Source of the DNA: Silene latifolia
Lineage: Eukaryota > Streptophyta > Magnoliopsida > Caryophyllales > Caryophyllaceae
DNA: 64,000 nucleotides
NCBI RefSeq assembly: GCF_048544455.1
Contig: NC_133538.1
Coordinates: 150,638,922-150,702,921, forward strand
Direction: 5' to 3'
In this document: positions 1 through 11,916 of the stretch, piece by piece
How the letters are laid out: each line of letters starts with the position of its first letter
Position numbering within the stretch: position 1 is the stretch's first letter
Made by a program: the position numbers and the translations under genes
The notes under the pieces: generated by a model
Told to the model about the DNA's origin: nothing
Database searches by the model: none
The model's input: only the letters and a program-made list of their open reading frames with translations

Positions 1-1224
1 GATTCTGAGTATTGTTAGGCTTACCTCCCGGAGGTATGGGTAGGCGACCGTCTTTAATCATATCTTGAAGGACATGCTTTAGCTTGTAACACTTCTCTGT
101 ATCGTGTCCCTTACCTCTATGATATTCGCACTATGGGTTGGAGCTTACCTTGTTTCATCAATCTCTTCAAAGCATTGGAGTACGTGTCACCAATGTTTGT
201 GAACTTCCTTTGGGGGTTATTCTTCTTTGACAATTAGAGAAGATTAACCTCATCAGCCTTGCTAGTAGAGCCATAAGAACGATTCGTCGAGCCTTGATAT
301 CCACGACTCAGCGTTTTGGACAAGAGTCCTTTACGGATGTCATCTTTGATTCTTGTCCCTAGCACAGTTAAGTCCTTGAAGGTCTTAATGTTTTGGTACC
401 TCAAGTGATTTGCATAGACGGGTCTTTAAGTTATACACGAATTTTTCTACAAGGGTAGCTTCATCCGGACGCTTGACAAGTTGTGTACTAGTCTTCCTCC
501 ACCTACTTAGGAAGTCGGTGAAACCTTCTTTCTCATTGTGGGTAAGAACCTCTAAAGTGCGCATATTGACTTGGATTTCAGCATTATCCGCGTATTGCTT
601 AGCGAACTCGATTGTGGCGTCATCCCAGCTGGCAATCTTCTTGTGCTCTAGAGAATAGAACCATTGCTTAGGAATGGTGTCAAGAGATGAAGGAAAGATC
701 CTTAAGAACATCTCGGGTTTGATGCCTTTGATAGACATGTAGTCTTTGAAAGCACGAATGTAGTTCAAAAGATTTTCATGTCCCTTGAACTTTGGGATAT
801 CAGTCATGCTGAAGTTGGTTGGTAATTTGGCGCTCACGGCCTCATACTTGCGATTGTTTTCTCTATAGATATCATCTCCTTTGAGGTACATTAGTTGCTC
901 CTCCAAGTATTGGAGTCGTTTTTCAGCTTCAGTAAGACCCACTGGAGGGTTGATTTCTGCTTGTCCAACATAGGGTGGTTGGTTATCATTCACACATTCA
1001 CTAGGAACTTCATCTTCTGCAGGAGGTAGTCTAGTTTCTACCGCAACAATCCGGCTTTCAATAGCATTAAGGCGTTCATAAGCATGTTCGTGACTCGTTT
1101 GGAGACGAGCGAGCGCGGCTAGGATTAGATCATTACCATTTTGGGGTTGTCCATTGACACTTGCGCGGCTAGTTCCAGACATCTTGGAAACTGGATAAAA
1201 GATCGATGACGAATCAAAACACAA
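1..1224 (-). pseudogene. Ty3/gypsy (Tat-like) gag, broken, runs off left edge
   Basis: The main frame reads from 1224 down to 385 (279 codons) and looks like a plant gypsy capsid/gag protein. It has a coiled N-terminal half, then a retrotransposon-gag core with KQWFYSL and a FVYNLKTRL-like end. Further gag sequence continues down to base 1 in shifted frames. It includes a Cys/His motif, CEYHRGKGHDTEKC, on the minus strand at about 89-130, the knuckle style I associate with Tat/Ogre/Retand gag. At least one frameshift lies near 390 and there is another break near 200-290, so this copy is not intact. Protease and the rest of pol would lie left of the window. Gypsy gag is firm; the lineage is a weaker call. 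Confidence 0.8.
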
Positions 1225-1981
1225 TCGACCACTCTAGCACACTTACTCAAAGAAAAGACTCGAATTGTGAAGTGGTAGTGTGCCACTTGTGTCAAGTGAG
1301 GTTTGAAAATGGCAAAGTTTTGAAATGTTTGTCCTAATCAACGGTAGTGTAGTTGTAGGAGTATTGACTCGAAGTGAGGTTTTGAAATGGGTTTTGAGGC
1401 CCGAATTTCGACTCGATATTTGGACAGGGTTTTGACTCATTTTGTGCTAATTTGGGCCATTCCTCAAAAACATTTACATTTTGAAAGAGGTTATTTTTTT
1501 ATTTTACAAAATTCGTCATGGTTTTCTTTAGAAAATGGTGATCACATATGATACAAGCATTAAAACAGGCATTATAACGGTATGTTGAGTGCATTTAAAG
1601 GGTTTTGGCTTAAAATGGTGGGTTTCCATACTGAGCAATCAAACCTGGGTCTGTGGAGAGGTCCGCGCCAAACAAGAGTAAGGCCGGTTCCAAGTCCATT
1701 CCCTCGAGTAGTGAAAGCGCTTGATACAAACATGAGTAAGCATCATGGTATGGTTGACGTCAATCGCTATCCATCCTTAGGCCCAGATAAGAATTTGGAC
1801 CGTCCAGACGGGACGATTGGTCGAATGGGTTGGGTTGGGCCTAGGAAGGCCGAATAAAACGACCTAAGAAGATCGATTAATGAAAACCGACAACTGTCTC
1901 ATATAAACTATTCCCTAACCTTGTTCAAGTTTCACCCTTGGCAACACGTAAGTGTATTACTCCCCAGCGGAGTCGCCAAAC
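1225..1981 (-). other. gag leader with primer binding site
   Basis: This is the untranslated leader between LTR and gag on the minus strand. Directly after the LTR end the minus strand reads TTTGGCGACTCCGCTGGGGA (about 1961-1980). That is the usual place and style of a tRNA primer site in Tat-type gypsy elements. I do not assign the tRNA. No other gene is seen here. Confidence 0.7.
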
Positions 1982-2688
1982 TGTGGACACGGGGGGCCCA
2001 CGGGGGCGCTTGGGAAAACAAGCGTTTGCATTTGTGGAGTCGCCGCCAATTTATTGTGGAAAATTGGAAACCGTTCGAATACTTCGCGTCATGTCAAGAC
2101 ACAAAGTAATGACATAGACACTAAGAACTCGTTACCCTTAGCATTCTATGTCTAGAATGACTCTCGTGGATGCCAATGAACACGGATGTTCACAGAGATC
2201 TGGAGTAAGGGGTGAGGGTACGTATTAGGAAGCTCTTTTGATCGAACACCTAATCCCGCCCGCCTCGATAGCGGCCTCTACTAATGATTAGGGAAATCAT
2301 CTATACTCGATATGTTGTCGATTATATACATGCAATGCAACATCCATCGTTTTAATCCTAGCATGTGAGAATTCACTAAGTCGGTGAACATGTATTTAAG
2401 CATACATTAGGTCGAAGTAAGGATTTAAGGTTGATTACATGTGAGAGCAAACGATAATAAAGAGCACAATAAATAAAAATAAAATAAACAATAATTACAA
2501 TGGCTCAATGATTTATGTCGAAAATACGTTTAAAACGAATAATTTTAGAAAAGAAAAGGAAAATAATTAAGGTTAGAAAACGGACAGTTTAGTAGTGATA
2601 TTACGATTAATAGTCGATTAGTACATAAGCTAACAAACTAGGTCAAAAGAAGAACGGAAGTTCAGGGACAGAAATCACCCCGGAACAA

Positions 2689-3927
2689 GCGCAGCAGTGC
2701 TACGTCCCTTGGAAGAGGCGCAGTGGTCACTGCGTCTGTTCCTGAAGTGAGTTCAGGCTGTGAAGCCGGAACTGCATATTGTTAATGTTCGTTGGTGAAT
2801 GTAATGATCGATTATTAATGTTCGACTCAAGTAGAAGTGATTTAACGGATTAGTTACATGTGAATTGGTCATAAAAGCGATAAAGAACGAACTTAAACGA
2901 ATGAGAATTAGTTAGAACGAATTAAAGTGAATTATAGACTAATCACAAATTAGGTTTATTAATACAAATTAATTAGGTTTGCTATGTTAAACTATTGATG
3001 AGGATGGAGATAAACAGATGAAAGATATACAAAAGGCGAATTCCAGAGACTTGATATGAACAAATCGAATCTCTAAAACCCGGGTTTGATTTTAATGACA
3101 AAAACCCGCAAATATTGATTACTTGGGATTTAAGTCGGATTTAAAGGGTGATAAATAATATGAATTATGTATTATAATTATACGAGTGGAAATATGAAGA
3201 AAATAAGACAACGAAATAAAAGAGACGAATCAACAAAGAACAAAGGAAGAAGAAGAAAGGCAGAAACTGCGGCTGCCTCAGGAAGAGGCGCAACAGATGT
3301 TGCGACTCTTCGAAGAGGCGCAGAAGATGCTGCGTTTCTTCTCGACGTCTGTCTTTTGTTAATCCGTGAAAATAGGTTTGATAAAAGGTTTTATAAATCG
3401 GTTTTAAACATGTTTTCGACGTAAATCTTACAATAATTTATACAATAAAAAGTACAATAATAAAACATGGGATTTACACCCTCAGACTTACATGTTTGAC
3501 GAAACGAGATTAACTAAGTTAACGATTAGTGATTGCTCGACTCGAATGTATGATGAAAGTGCCCTCGTAAGAGAAATTAAATTAAATTGATTTGATTAAT
3601 TGAGTGGAGTTGGCCAAATTGGTCGGTCATGCAAAACGAGACCGGTACTCAGAAGGATCCGAGCTTACGTGGTCGAAAGTTCAAGCACGTAGACGTCAAT
3701 AAGCAAAGAGCGCAGTCTTAGAATGCAAAAGGAGAAGAGAAAGGCTGACTCTCGCGTGAGAAATATGAGGAAGAAAGGTCCCTATTTATACTAATCACAC
3801 GGAGGAATTAGGGTTACGGTAAAACTTTGGAAACAAATCTCGAAAAGATTTTAAAATACGCAGAAAAGAGCTGGGAAGAGACGCAGCAACCACTGCGACC
3901 CTTGGAAGAGGCGCAGCAGGTGCTGCG
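2689..3927. repeat. six 16-bp palindrome boxes, CGCA-N8-TGCG, next to GGAAGAGG
   Basis: Boxes lie at 2689-2703 (degenerate), 2719-2734, 3289-3304, 3319-3334, 3882-3897 and 3912-3927. Most follow GAAGAGG or GAAGAG. Three have perfect 7-bp arms with different inner bases: CGCAGTGGTCACTGCG, CGCAACAGATGTTGCG and CGCAGCAGGTGCTGCG. They occur in three groups about 600 bp apart inside the LTR. Confidence 0.85.
3781..3790 (-). promoter_or_regulatory. LTR TATA box
   Basis: TATAAATAGG on the minus strand, within the LTR and upstream of the gag leader. Position and sequence fit the LTR core promoter. Confidence 0.55.
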
Positions 3928-4451
3928 TTCTTTCCCCAGAGGTTTCCTCCTGCGGAAGAAAGATTTTTCGCGTTTCTGTTATGGAATTGCGGTAGATCTC
4001 AACTTCCTTATTGTTTAAAATATGATTTCGGGATATATTTTGCCAAAAGATGAAAAGATTAAAATTATGGAATAGAAATATCCGGAATATTCCAGAACGT
4101 TCCGACTCGACATTTTAAACGGTTTATTAGAAAATGAAGACGGTTTTTGACCCGGACTCCAAATGAACTCTAATTACTGTCAAAACGACCGTAATGGCAC
4201 GTAGATGACGACCACGGAGTAGAAACAAGTATTTTAGCTATCACTTGACGATAAACTTACGAACTGTCATAAATCGTTCCGTGTACCAAACATGCGGCTC
4301 AATCATCACCGGGTGGTTTACGGGAGGTGCAGAAATGAGGTATCTACATAGATCCGCATTATCTCCATTTAAAAGGGAACAGGCAATCAAGTCCCTCCAA
4401 CCTTCTTTGTTCCACGAACGACCATTATACATTCCTTGTTGCTCTCAAACA

Positions 4452-5921
4452 CTCATCTTCGTTAACTCAGTTCTCTCTCGTTTCTTAGTGGTTTTTCATG
4501 ATTCTTGTGCCAATCTCTTCATCTTGGGGTAAGCTTCACATTCGTACTAGTTTCGTTCCACTTCATCTCAAGTATAGCGTTTCCCAGTGGCTGAAAACGT
4601 ATATGTTTAACGTCATTCCATTCCAATTTCGATATAGGTTCAAACTTGGACGACCCAAATACCGACTCTTACATCGTTGACGCCGCCATTGAATATTAAG
4701 CACTAAAGGTAACGTAGACGATTGTCCTCGGTATTGCGTCACGTTTTTGCGGTCTTGTATGCTAGTTTGGTTGATAATTGTTGGTTGTTAATCCCATGTG
4801 TTTTTATGTTGTTTAGAAATTCTTGGTTAACAACAACTTGTACGAAAGGTTTATTACCACTTATTTTTAATGAAGAATATGATGCGATCTGTTTCTTGAA
4901 TAAAATCCAATGAGTATTTAATTGGTGTTTTAATTAGGATGGTCTCACATAATGAGTATGGCTTTGAGTTACATGATGATGACATTTATATTCAGGGTCG
5001 CTTATGTAAGAGTATAAGTAATACAGTGGTACTGGATAAATGGCGGTGATTAAACAACTTTTGGATTTATACTCTGATTATTGGTTATGGTTTATGTATT
5101 TCGTATCCTAAGCCTTATTTGTGATGCCAGTTTTCTAATATGAATTATTATTTGTGGGCATATAATTACATACCAGTAGTTCATATAACATATGAGTGGC
5201 TGAGATTTGTTTAATAATTATTTTAAATGTTTACGCAAATATTTGATGGAAATTACGGATTTTGAGTAATGACTGCATTGTATGCAGCTAGTATTGATGG
5301 TTGATTAACCATCGTAACTTTTATAAATTGTGACTCGTATTAATTAGTTAACCAACTCAAGTAATAAAGAACCGTCTTATGATATCCGCTTCTCTTGTAT
5401 TCTAGTATCCGGGGTGTAGCCGGTCTAGACAGGTTGGGGTCGTTCCGTTAGCCCGGTTGTTTATAGGCTAATTGTTGGGCGTCTATGGGGTCATCAGCCC
5501 GGATTTTTATAGGCTTGGTGATTGTCGAATCGGGGTATGTTTATCCCGAGAGTGTGGCCATACTTAGACTAGGACCGTATATAGTATCGTCGTCCTACCG
5601 TGGGGATAAGGTAACAGTGATGGGTTGCCTTGACGTTTTGTATTACTGAGTGGTAAATGAGTTAATATGTTTGTATAATAAGGTTACGATTGTTAAATGA
5701 GTTATTTGAGTTATCTAGTTTGACCGTTAATAATTCAGAATGAGTTATATAGTTTAAAGTGCACAATAAACTAGTTGATATGTCACTTGTACATTGTTGA
5801 TCCGTCTTAATTACTTGTTTTATCGTGATGTAATATGGCTGGGAGGACGTCCGAGTTACTCACCATTGACTGTGGCTGTCATTTTTATGACTGAAAGGTT
5901 GTAGAAAGTTTGATGATGTTA
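4452..5921 (+). mobile_element. LTR-retrotransposon remains, probably plus-strand gypsy LTR
   Basis: This has no coding frame. It contains GC-richer tracts (5400-5600, repeated cccgg and tataggct phrases) typical of an LTR. It appears to continue on the far side of the CACTA insertion to an LTR end at 6768. I could not place the LTR start. Confidence 0.45.
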
Positions 5922-6567
5922 CACTACAAGAAAAACAATCAATAGCGACGGATATATTGCGACGGATGCAAATTCCGTCGCAAACAAGAACTTGCGACGG
6001 AGATTTTTAACTTGCGACGGAAGTATCATTTTTGCGACGGAATTTTTTTTATTTTGCGACGGAAATTCCGTTGCAAATTCCGTTGCAAGTTTTTTTGGGA
6101 TTTCGCGGGTGTTTTTCACATGGGCGGGAAAAATGTTGCGACGGAAAACATAAATTTGCGACGGAAATTCCGTCGCAAACTTAAAAAATTTTGTCCCACA
6201 TCGACGAAGAAACACAGATTTCTTATGTTTATTAAGGTTGTTTCACTTACTTGTTTGATTGCATTATGACTTGAGAATTGACGCGGGAATAAGTTCGGGC
6301 GTTTGAAAAACGCGGGAAACGAAGAAGTTCAAGAAAAAGACAAAAGAAAAAAAAAAAATCGTCAAAATTTTTTGCGACGGAAATTCCGTTGCAAATTCCG
6401 TAGCAAGTTTTTTGCGACGCATTTTCCGTCGCAAGATCGCATTTTGCGACGAAAATTTGCGACGGACCATTTGGGACGGAAAATCCGTCGCAAATCCCTT
6501 TTTGCGACGGATAAGGCCATTTTTGCGACGGATCCGTCCGTCGCTATTGAACTTTTTTTTTGTAGTG
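5922..6567. mobile_element. CACTA (En/Spm-type) non-autonomous element, 646 bp
   Basis: It begins CACTACAAGAAAAA and ends TTTTTTGTAGTG, so the termini are inverted copies. It is flanked by an exact 3-bp TTA target duplication (5919-5921 and 6568-6570), as expected for CACTA elements. The interior is packed with TTGCGACGGA and its complement TCCGTCGCAA, the subterminal repeats that would bind transposase. It encodes no transposase; the short frames across it are translations of the repeats. It sits inside the older LTR. Confidence 0.93.
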
Positions 6568-6768
6568 TTATTTGCTGCTTGGGTTGGTTTGGGCTAGCGA
6601 GCGAATTGGAAAAGGAATGAATCTATATCACTTGTTATTTTATAATTTTTTTCGAGTCTTGAAATTTGTAAATTTTACCTTGGTGATTCCGCCACCGAGG
6701 GCATTTGTATAAATGAAATTCACTTTACTTATCTCGTATTTTATTGTATGAAAATCCGGGTTGTTACA
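6568..6768 (+). mobile_element. 3' end of a plus-strand LTR
   Basis: This is the continuation of the interrupted LTR. It ends GGGTTGTTACA at 6768, two bases before a Met-tRNA type primer site. It is not similar to the Cassandra-like LTR further right. Confidence 0.6.
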
Positions 6769-6943
6769 GTTGGTATCAGAGCAACCCTGCGACCGTATGG
6801 TAATGGGAGGCAGTGGTTATACGCTCCTGGAGGCAGTTGTTATACGCTCCATTGTGATCACCCACCTAGCGGGGGAGGATTTTGGGTTAGCGGTTATGCT
6901 CCCAGGTGCAACGAGGACGTTGCGTTTTTCAAGTGGGGGTGAT
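6769..6943 (+). mobile_element. short internal region: primer site to polypurine tract
   Basis: TGGTATCAGAGC at 6771-6782 is the classic primer site complementary to initiator Met-tRNA. A near-duplicate phrase (ttatacgctcc at about 6818 and 6839) follows. AAGTGGGGGTGAT at 6931-6943 resembles a polypurine tract directly before the next LTR. At 175 bp with no ORF this is the size of a Cassandra/TRIM internal domain. Confidence 0.6.
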
Positions 6944-7258
6944 TATAACACCCCACGTTAATTGAAGAGGTCCAGTGATAGGCTTAAATGACTAGTGCTT
7001 AAAGGGATTGGAAGTACTACTCATATCAACAAAGTGCACTTTCTTTTATGGTCATCCATGTAAAAGAATTCCACAGTTAAGCGTGCTTGGCTGAGAGTAG
7101 TCTTAGGATGGGTGACCTCCTGGGAAGGTTCCCGGGATGCGCATGAGTGAGGACAAAATGCACTATAAATGACCCGTGTTGATCTGTGGGCCATGTACAC
7201 AGCCTGGTGAGCTATCATAAGTAATCGCTCTCAACCCGGTTTGGGCCGGGGTGTTACA
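6944..7258 (+). mobile_element. Cassandra-like LTR carrying 5S rRNA sequence
   Basis: It starts TATAACACCCC (degenerate TGTAACACCCC) and ends GGGGTGTTACA. Bases 7072-7127 match the 3' half of plant 5S rRNA, including the box A-like AGTTAAGCGTGC and the box C region GGATGGGTGACCTCC. 5S promoter sequence inside a roughly 300-bp LTR is the hallmark of Cassandra TRIM retrotransposons. There is no matching LTR on the left and no 5-bp target duplication (GTGAT versus ATTTG). Confidence 0.85.
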
Positions 7259-7513
7259 ATTTGTATAAGGATTCATCAATTTTATCAATAGAATTCAATT
7301 ATGAATTGATTATTCGAATAAAATTAGGGTTCAAATAATTACGTTTTTTTTCGAAAAATAAATCAATTATAAAAAAAATAATTACTAAATCGGAAAAAAC
7401 AAAGTAATTCCTAAACTCCATTAATCAATCCCTAAAATCGTTGAATCTAAATTGGGAATTTAGAAAAATAAATGAATAAAAAATAAAAAAAAACTAACCA
7501 TAAAAAACAACTA
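7259..7513. other. AT-rich intergenic DNA
   Basis: Very AT-rich, with A-runs. I see no gene, RNA or element boundary in it. Confidence 0.5.
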
Positions 7514-7722
7514 CTCCCTCTGTTCCCGGTCATTTGTTGTCCTTTTCCCATTTTTGGTGTCTCAGTCATTTATTGTCCTTTCTATTTTAAGAATGAATTT
7601 GATGAGTAATTTGATCATTCACACTAAATTTATTCCACTTGTCATTTAGTAATTGGCTCAATCCCCTTTCCTTGGTCTTTGTGCCAAAACCAAAGGACAA
7701 CAAATGATCGGGACGGAGGGAG
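7514..7722. mobile_element. Stowaway MITE, 209 bp
   Basis: The termini are CTCCCTCTGTTCC and GGGACGGAGGGAG, the Stowaway (Tc1/mariner) signature. The flanks are TA (7512-7513 and 7723-7724). Long inner arms pair as well (TCATTTGTTGTCCTTT with its complement near the right end). No coding capacity. Confidence 0.95.
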
Positions 7723-8448
7723 TATCTATAAAAAAAAAAAAAACTAACCATAAATTAGTTAACTACATTTGCAAAATGACTAACCTAACTCTAAATTAAT
7801 CTAACCTAATTAACTATGGTTTGCCACGTATCAAGTAGTTATTGGTTTGTGTACAAAAATTTTGTACACAATGTGTATGTGTAACATCTTCCCTCCTTTT
7901 TTCCAGTTAATCTATTATACAACTGGTTGTATATACAACTTAGTCAATGTTACTGAGCTTTGTTACAAAGTTGTCGAGCTCTATTAACAAAATTATTGAG
8001 CAATTGTATAAAGTTATTGAGTTTAGCAGAATAATTATTAAGCTCAATAATATCGCAAAATAGCTCAATAACTTGTAAAATAGTTCAACAACTTTGTGTA
8101 AGCTCAGCAACTTTGAGGCGGTTGTACAATGTTATTATACAACTGGTTGTAGGATAATACTTATGCCTTTTTCCCTTGTGTTCTCTCTTGTTTACGTTAC
8201 CAATTCTAGCCCATTTAGCAAGCTAAAGTCGACCCATAATTACTGACTCTGTCCTCATATGCCTGACTCAAAATCGAAGAGGATTTACCTTAATGATTAA
8301 GATGGAAGACACTATGACAATTTCCATACACCCCGAATCGTATAATAACGTGTGGAATTTTAATTTGGAAAGGGTAATTTAGTAATTAGATTACTAGTTT
8401 TGCTTAATAAAAGCTGTTTTTTTAATGAAGGACTTTTACATATTCTAA
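7723..8448. repeat. intergenic stretch with repeated TTATACAACTGGTTGTA
   Basis: TTATACAACTGGTTGTA occurs at about 7914 and again at about 8136, in the same orientation. They bracket about 220 bp rich in gttattgagctcaataa phrases on both strands. It looks like a small degraded foldback element, but I cannot define ends or a target duplication. No gene is seen in the rest. Confidence 0.4.
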
Positions 8449-10938
8449 TCCCTCTTATACTAAAAGAATAAGAGGGCTAAAAAAATTTTCCCGCTTAAGT
8501 GCTATGCTGTATGATTAGTCCTCACATTATGTCATATTCCGTTTTTAAGATTTTTTTTAAAGGTAATATGTTCGTGATTCCTAAAACTAAAATGATAGGA
8601 AAGTTTTATTATTTTGTTGCTGGTTATACATCATGTTATTTTCAAAATAAATATATTATATTCCATAATTATTCCATAATTAAAATTAATTAAATAAGAT
8701 TCATTTTTTTTTATCTTATATTTATTTTTGAATTTAACTCAATGCCTAACTTACACCGTCTTCACTTGAACTATACTATAGCTCAGTGGCACGTCCCACA
8801 CTACTGACGACCCATATCCTTAATGACCCGCTAGTTTACACGAATTTGGATCCTCTCCATTTCTCTCTCCATTTCCTCTCTACTACATTCATATTTTAAT
8901 ATATTTTTTCTCTCCATCCACTAAAACTTTATTTTTGTGTTAAGAAATGAAGGGTCCATTTTTTTTGAGAAAATGAAGAGAATCCGGACCAAGTTTACAC
9001 CCGGATTAAAATCAAACAAAACCCTTGTCAGGTTCAAATCTAGGTTCATCTACACCCTCATTGACTTGAACACCAACTTGTTACTCGTATTTTTGTTGAG
9101 TTTCCAAATGCTCAAGGGCGTGAAAAATTATTATTCATGTTTAGTATTTGAGATTAATAATTTTATGTTTCCGCTACTTTAAGAAAACTAATTTTGAGCT
9201 AGTAGAAGAGGAATCAACTTTACCAACAAGAAGCGGCCTAATCTACATAGTATAAATGATGGGTTCTTTACAGGATTCATATTGGCTGATACAAATTTTC
9301 TTTTTTCTTTTTTTTTTGACGTGGGGACCGCCATGATCTCTAAACAATTTAATTACACTCTTCTTTACCATCTTAATTTTATTTACTTAAGATTACATTT
9401 ACACAAAATCATACATTATATAATTACACATTAATAAATTACAATTACGAAAAATTAATAAAATTTTCAAATAATCGTCCTCCTACTTCTAACCTAAACA
9501 AATAAAATGTGAACAATGCATATTGATTAATCATCCGGAATGAGTAGTTAAATTCATTGTGTAAATAAAAAAAATCAGTATAACTATTATATTCCAACAT
9601 CACAAATACAGAGTATATTATTTCTTAACATTTTAACAACAAAATATATTGATATGTCATTTTTTTAAATTTTCGTACATAAACAATATAGTAGAGGTAG
9701 ATAAAAAAAAATTCGTAGAAAATAGATTGCTTCGTAAGAGAGTTTTTTTTTTTAAATCGAAAATCTATAAACTTTAAAATAAATGAAAGCAAATATAAAA
9801 AGAACTAAATATAACATAACCAGTATAATACAAGTAGATTTGAAAAAGTTCCCGTTCCAAATCGAAAAAAATATAAACTTTAAAATAAATACAAAGAAAT
9901 ATAAAAAGAAGGAAATATAAGTTTCGTATCATACTTACAAGAAGTTCTTCCAATTATTCACTTTAATTAGCTTTAATGTTAAAAGTCAAATCCTTTAAAT
10001 TTGAATGAGATGAAACATATGGAAAAATACTTAAAAAACAGAAATAATTAAAGACAACAATATTTAACTAACTTTTTTAAAAAGGTCTGAAAGACATCAT
10101 AATTATTCATAATAATTGAAGAATAGTGAAAAAAAAAACAAAAAAAAAGGAAAAACAGTGAATTACTGTAAAAAAAATAACAATACTGCATGGAAGAAAA
10201 AGAAATCAATTTTAAAGAAATCAATAGTCGGAAATACATAAAGATCGATCTTTTTGTATCATACATATAATTTCGATAATTGACTGCAAATGTCGTTATA
10301 TGAGGTGTGAAGTAAATTTTGAGGGCAGATTTGATGTGAGGGATTTTTCAATCGGAACTTGAAGGGATTAGAAAGAGGCCTCCAAGTGAGAGTGAGGGTA
10401 TAAGATGAAATTGAGAGTGGGCGGATTTTTATTTTTATTTAATATTTGAGAGGAGTTGGAGAGATGATGGAGGTGACGGTGGTAGTGAGTCAGGGAGATA
10501 TTAGACTCTCATGCTTTGGAAAAGCACATTTTGAAAAAAAATACTACTCACATATACAACTTACGTGCAATGTCCCCGACCCCCAACGAGGGTGATATCC
10601 TCGTGATAGTGGTTCGAAGCAGCGAGTGATAGATTGAATCGATTATTTTAATTACGATAATGATGAAAACCATTGTCGTAGATGAAAACTGTTTTTTCTT
10701 TAATTATACGTATGTTATATGTTGGTTAGTTACGTTAATGATGAAAAACCGTATTATGTCATCAGAATGAAGACCGCTACTGAAATTATGATATTATATT
10801 ATGTCAAATCTTGAATTATGGACTTATTTATAATGTTACGGCATTGCACATTTAATAACACTCATTTATATAATCATGTATCAATAATAAATTTCTGTTA
10901 TTACGACCCGTGCATTTTTTGCACGGGTTTAAAACTAG
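8449..10938 (+). mobile_element. non-autonomous Helitron, 2,490 bp
   Basis: The 5' end is A|TCCCTCTTATACTAAAAG and the 3' end is CTAG|T, so the element sits between host A (8448) and T (10939) with no target duplication. Six bases before CTAG is a perfect 8-bp stem, ACCCGTGC (10906-10913) with GCACGGGT (10921-10928), loop of seven. The 5' end has its own 8-bp stem, CCCTCTTA (8450-8457) with TAAGAGGG (8469-8476). It contains no Rep/helicase frame and no recognisable captured gene. A roughly 100-bp internal tandem duplication lies at about 9768-9919. Transposition would need a Helitron encoded elsewhere. Confidence 0.85.
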
Positions 10939-11590
10939 TAATAAACTAAATCTATCATCTCAAGATTATGAGAAATTACTGCATGGCAAAAATTTGGGAT
11001 TCTACTACCCAAAGTCCATGTCTTTCTTGAGGGTCCTCTAAAACCATCAAGACGGGAACTCCCCATGAAGAAATTTCAGGGACAGCAAAAGTTCCCACCT
11101 CTTCTCCTACACCGGAGAACTTTTTAAAAACTATCGATGTCGAGGAGCAGACTTAATGTGTTGAGTTGGTTCAAGAGGTCATCTTCCAGGTTGATAAGAA
11201 GACTCGTCTCACTTCTGCCGCCTCCTATGTTTGCAAGGTCTCACTGGTCCAGTTTAAATTCGCAGCGGTCCGGGAACATTTGCATAGCAATTGGGGACGC
11301 AGTATGCATCATTCCAATAGTAAAGGTCGAATGGGTCGATCTCCTACTAGTTCAAGGAAACGCTCTTCCGTTTCTGTCGTTACGAGGGCAAAGAGAAAGG
11401 AGGTTCAGTCAATCGAATTTGATACCCATTACCATCCCCTTTCAAGAAATGTCGTATTTTCTCTTCAATTACATCTACCTTTTCTTCAGTTTCTTGAGTA
11501 TCAAATAGTTTAGGGGGATTTACTGCCCCTTTCTTTGTAATATAAATGAACTCTATGTAGACGTTATTTATTTTATTTATGTCAGTTAAA
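10939..11590. other. region 3' of TIC110, with an unrecognised open stretch
   Basis: A plus-strand frame is open at 11166-11513 (115 codons), and the same frame continues upstream of a stop near 11155. I recognise no domain and see no splice or promoter signals, so I do not call a gene. It could be a decayed gene fragment. The TIC110 3' UTR probably ends within or just above 11590-11916. Confidence 0.3.
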
Positions 11591-11916
11591 CTAATTTCTG
11601 ATCAGATATTCTATGCAAGAAGTATATTCGTACGTGCTCGTGTAGAGGTCTAGAGGACAACCAAACATCATCTATACAACAATACGTATGCATGACAAAG
11701 GATGCCGGTTCTCCAAAAATCCCATGATTCCCATCACAGGTTTTAAATGAGAACAGTATGCAAATTGATGCATCTCTCTCGTTCAAAACCTTAATCACTT
11801 TACACATAAGACAAACTTGACAAGTGAAAACTAGATAGTCAGACCAGACCAACCTCCTCATCCTATTGTGCGTGCATTGCCTAAATACAAAATTCAATGC
11901 AAATTCTTCATCGTTG

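Larger units (their letters stand above)
1982..4451 (-). mobile_element. long LTR of the gypsy element (upper boundary uncertain)
   Basis: The lower boundary is set by a CA dinucleotide at 1982-1983 followed by the primer site. The minus strand has a TATA-like TATAAATAGG at 3781-3790, a likely transcription start below it, and no coding frame. A TGTTTGAGAG start near 4451 would make the LTR about 2.5 kb, but without the 3' LTR in view that end is a guess. It contains the 16-bp palindrome boxes listed separately. Confidence 0.6.

Noticed and set aside
5919-6620. Arg/Lys-rich open frames on both strands
   Set aside because: Translations of the GCGACGGA subterminal repeats of the CACTA element.
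7072-7127. 5S rRNA gene
   Set aside because: Only the 3' half is present and it lies inside a Cassandra-like LTR.
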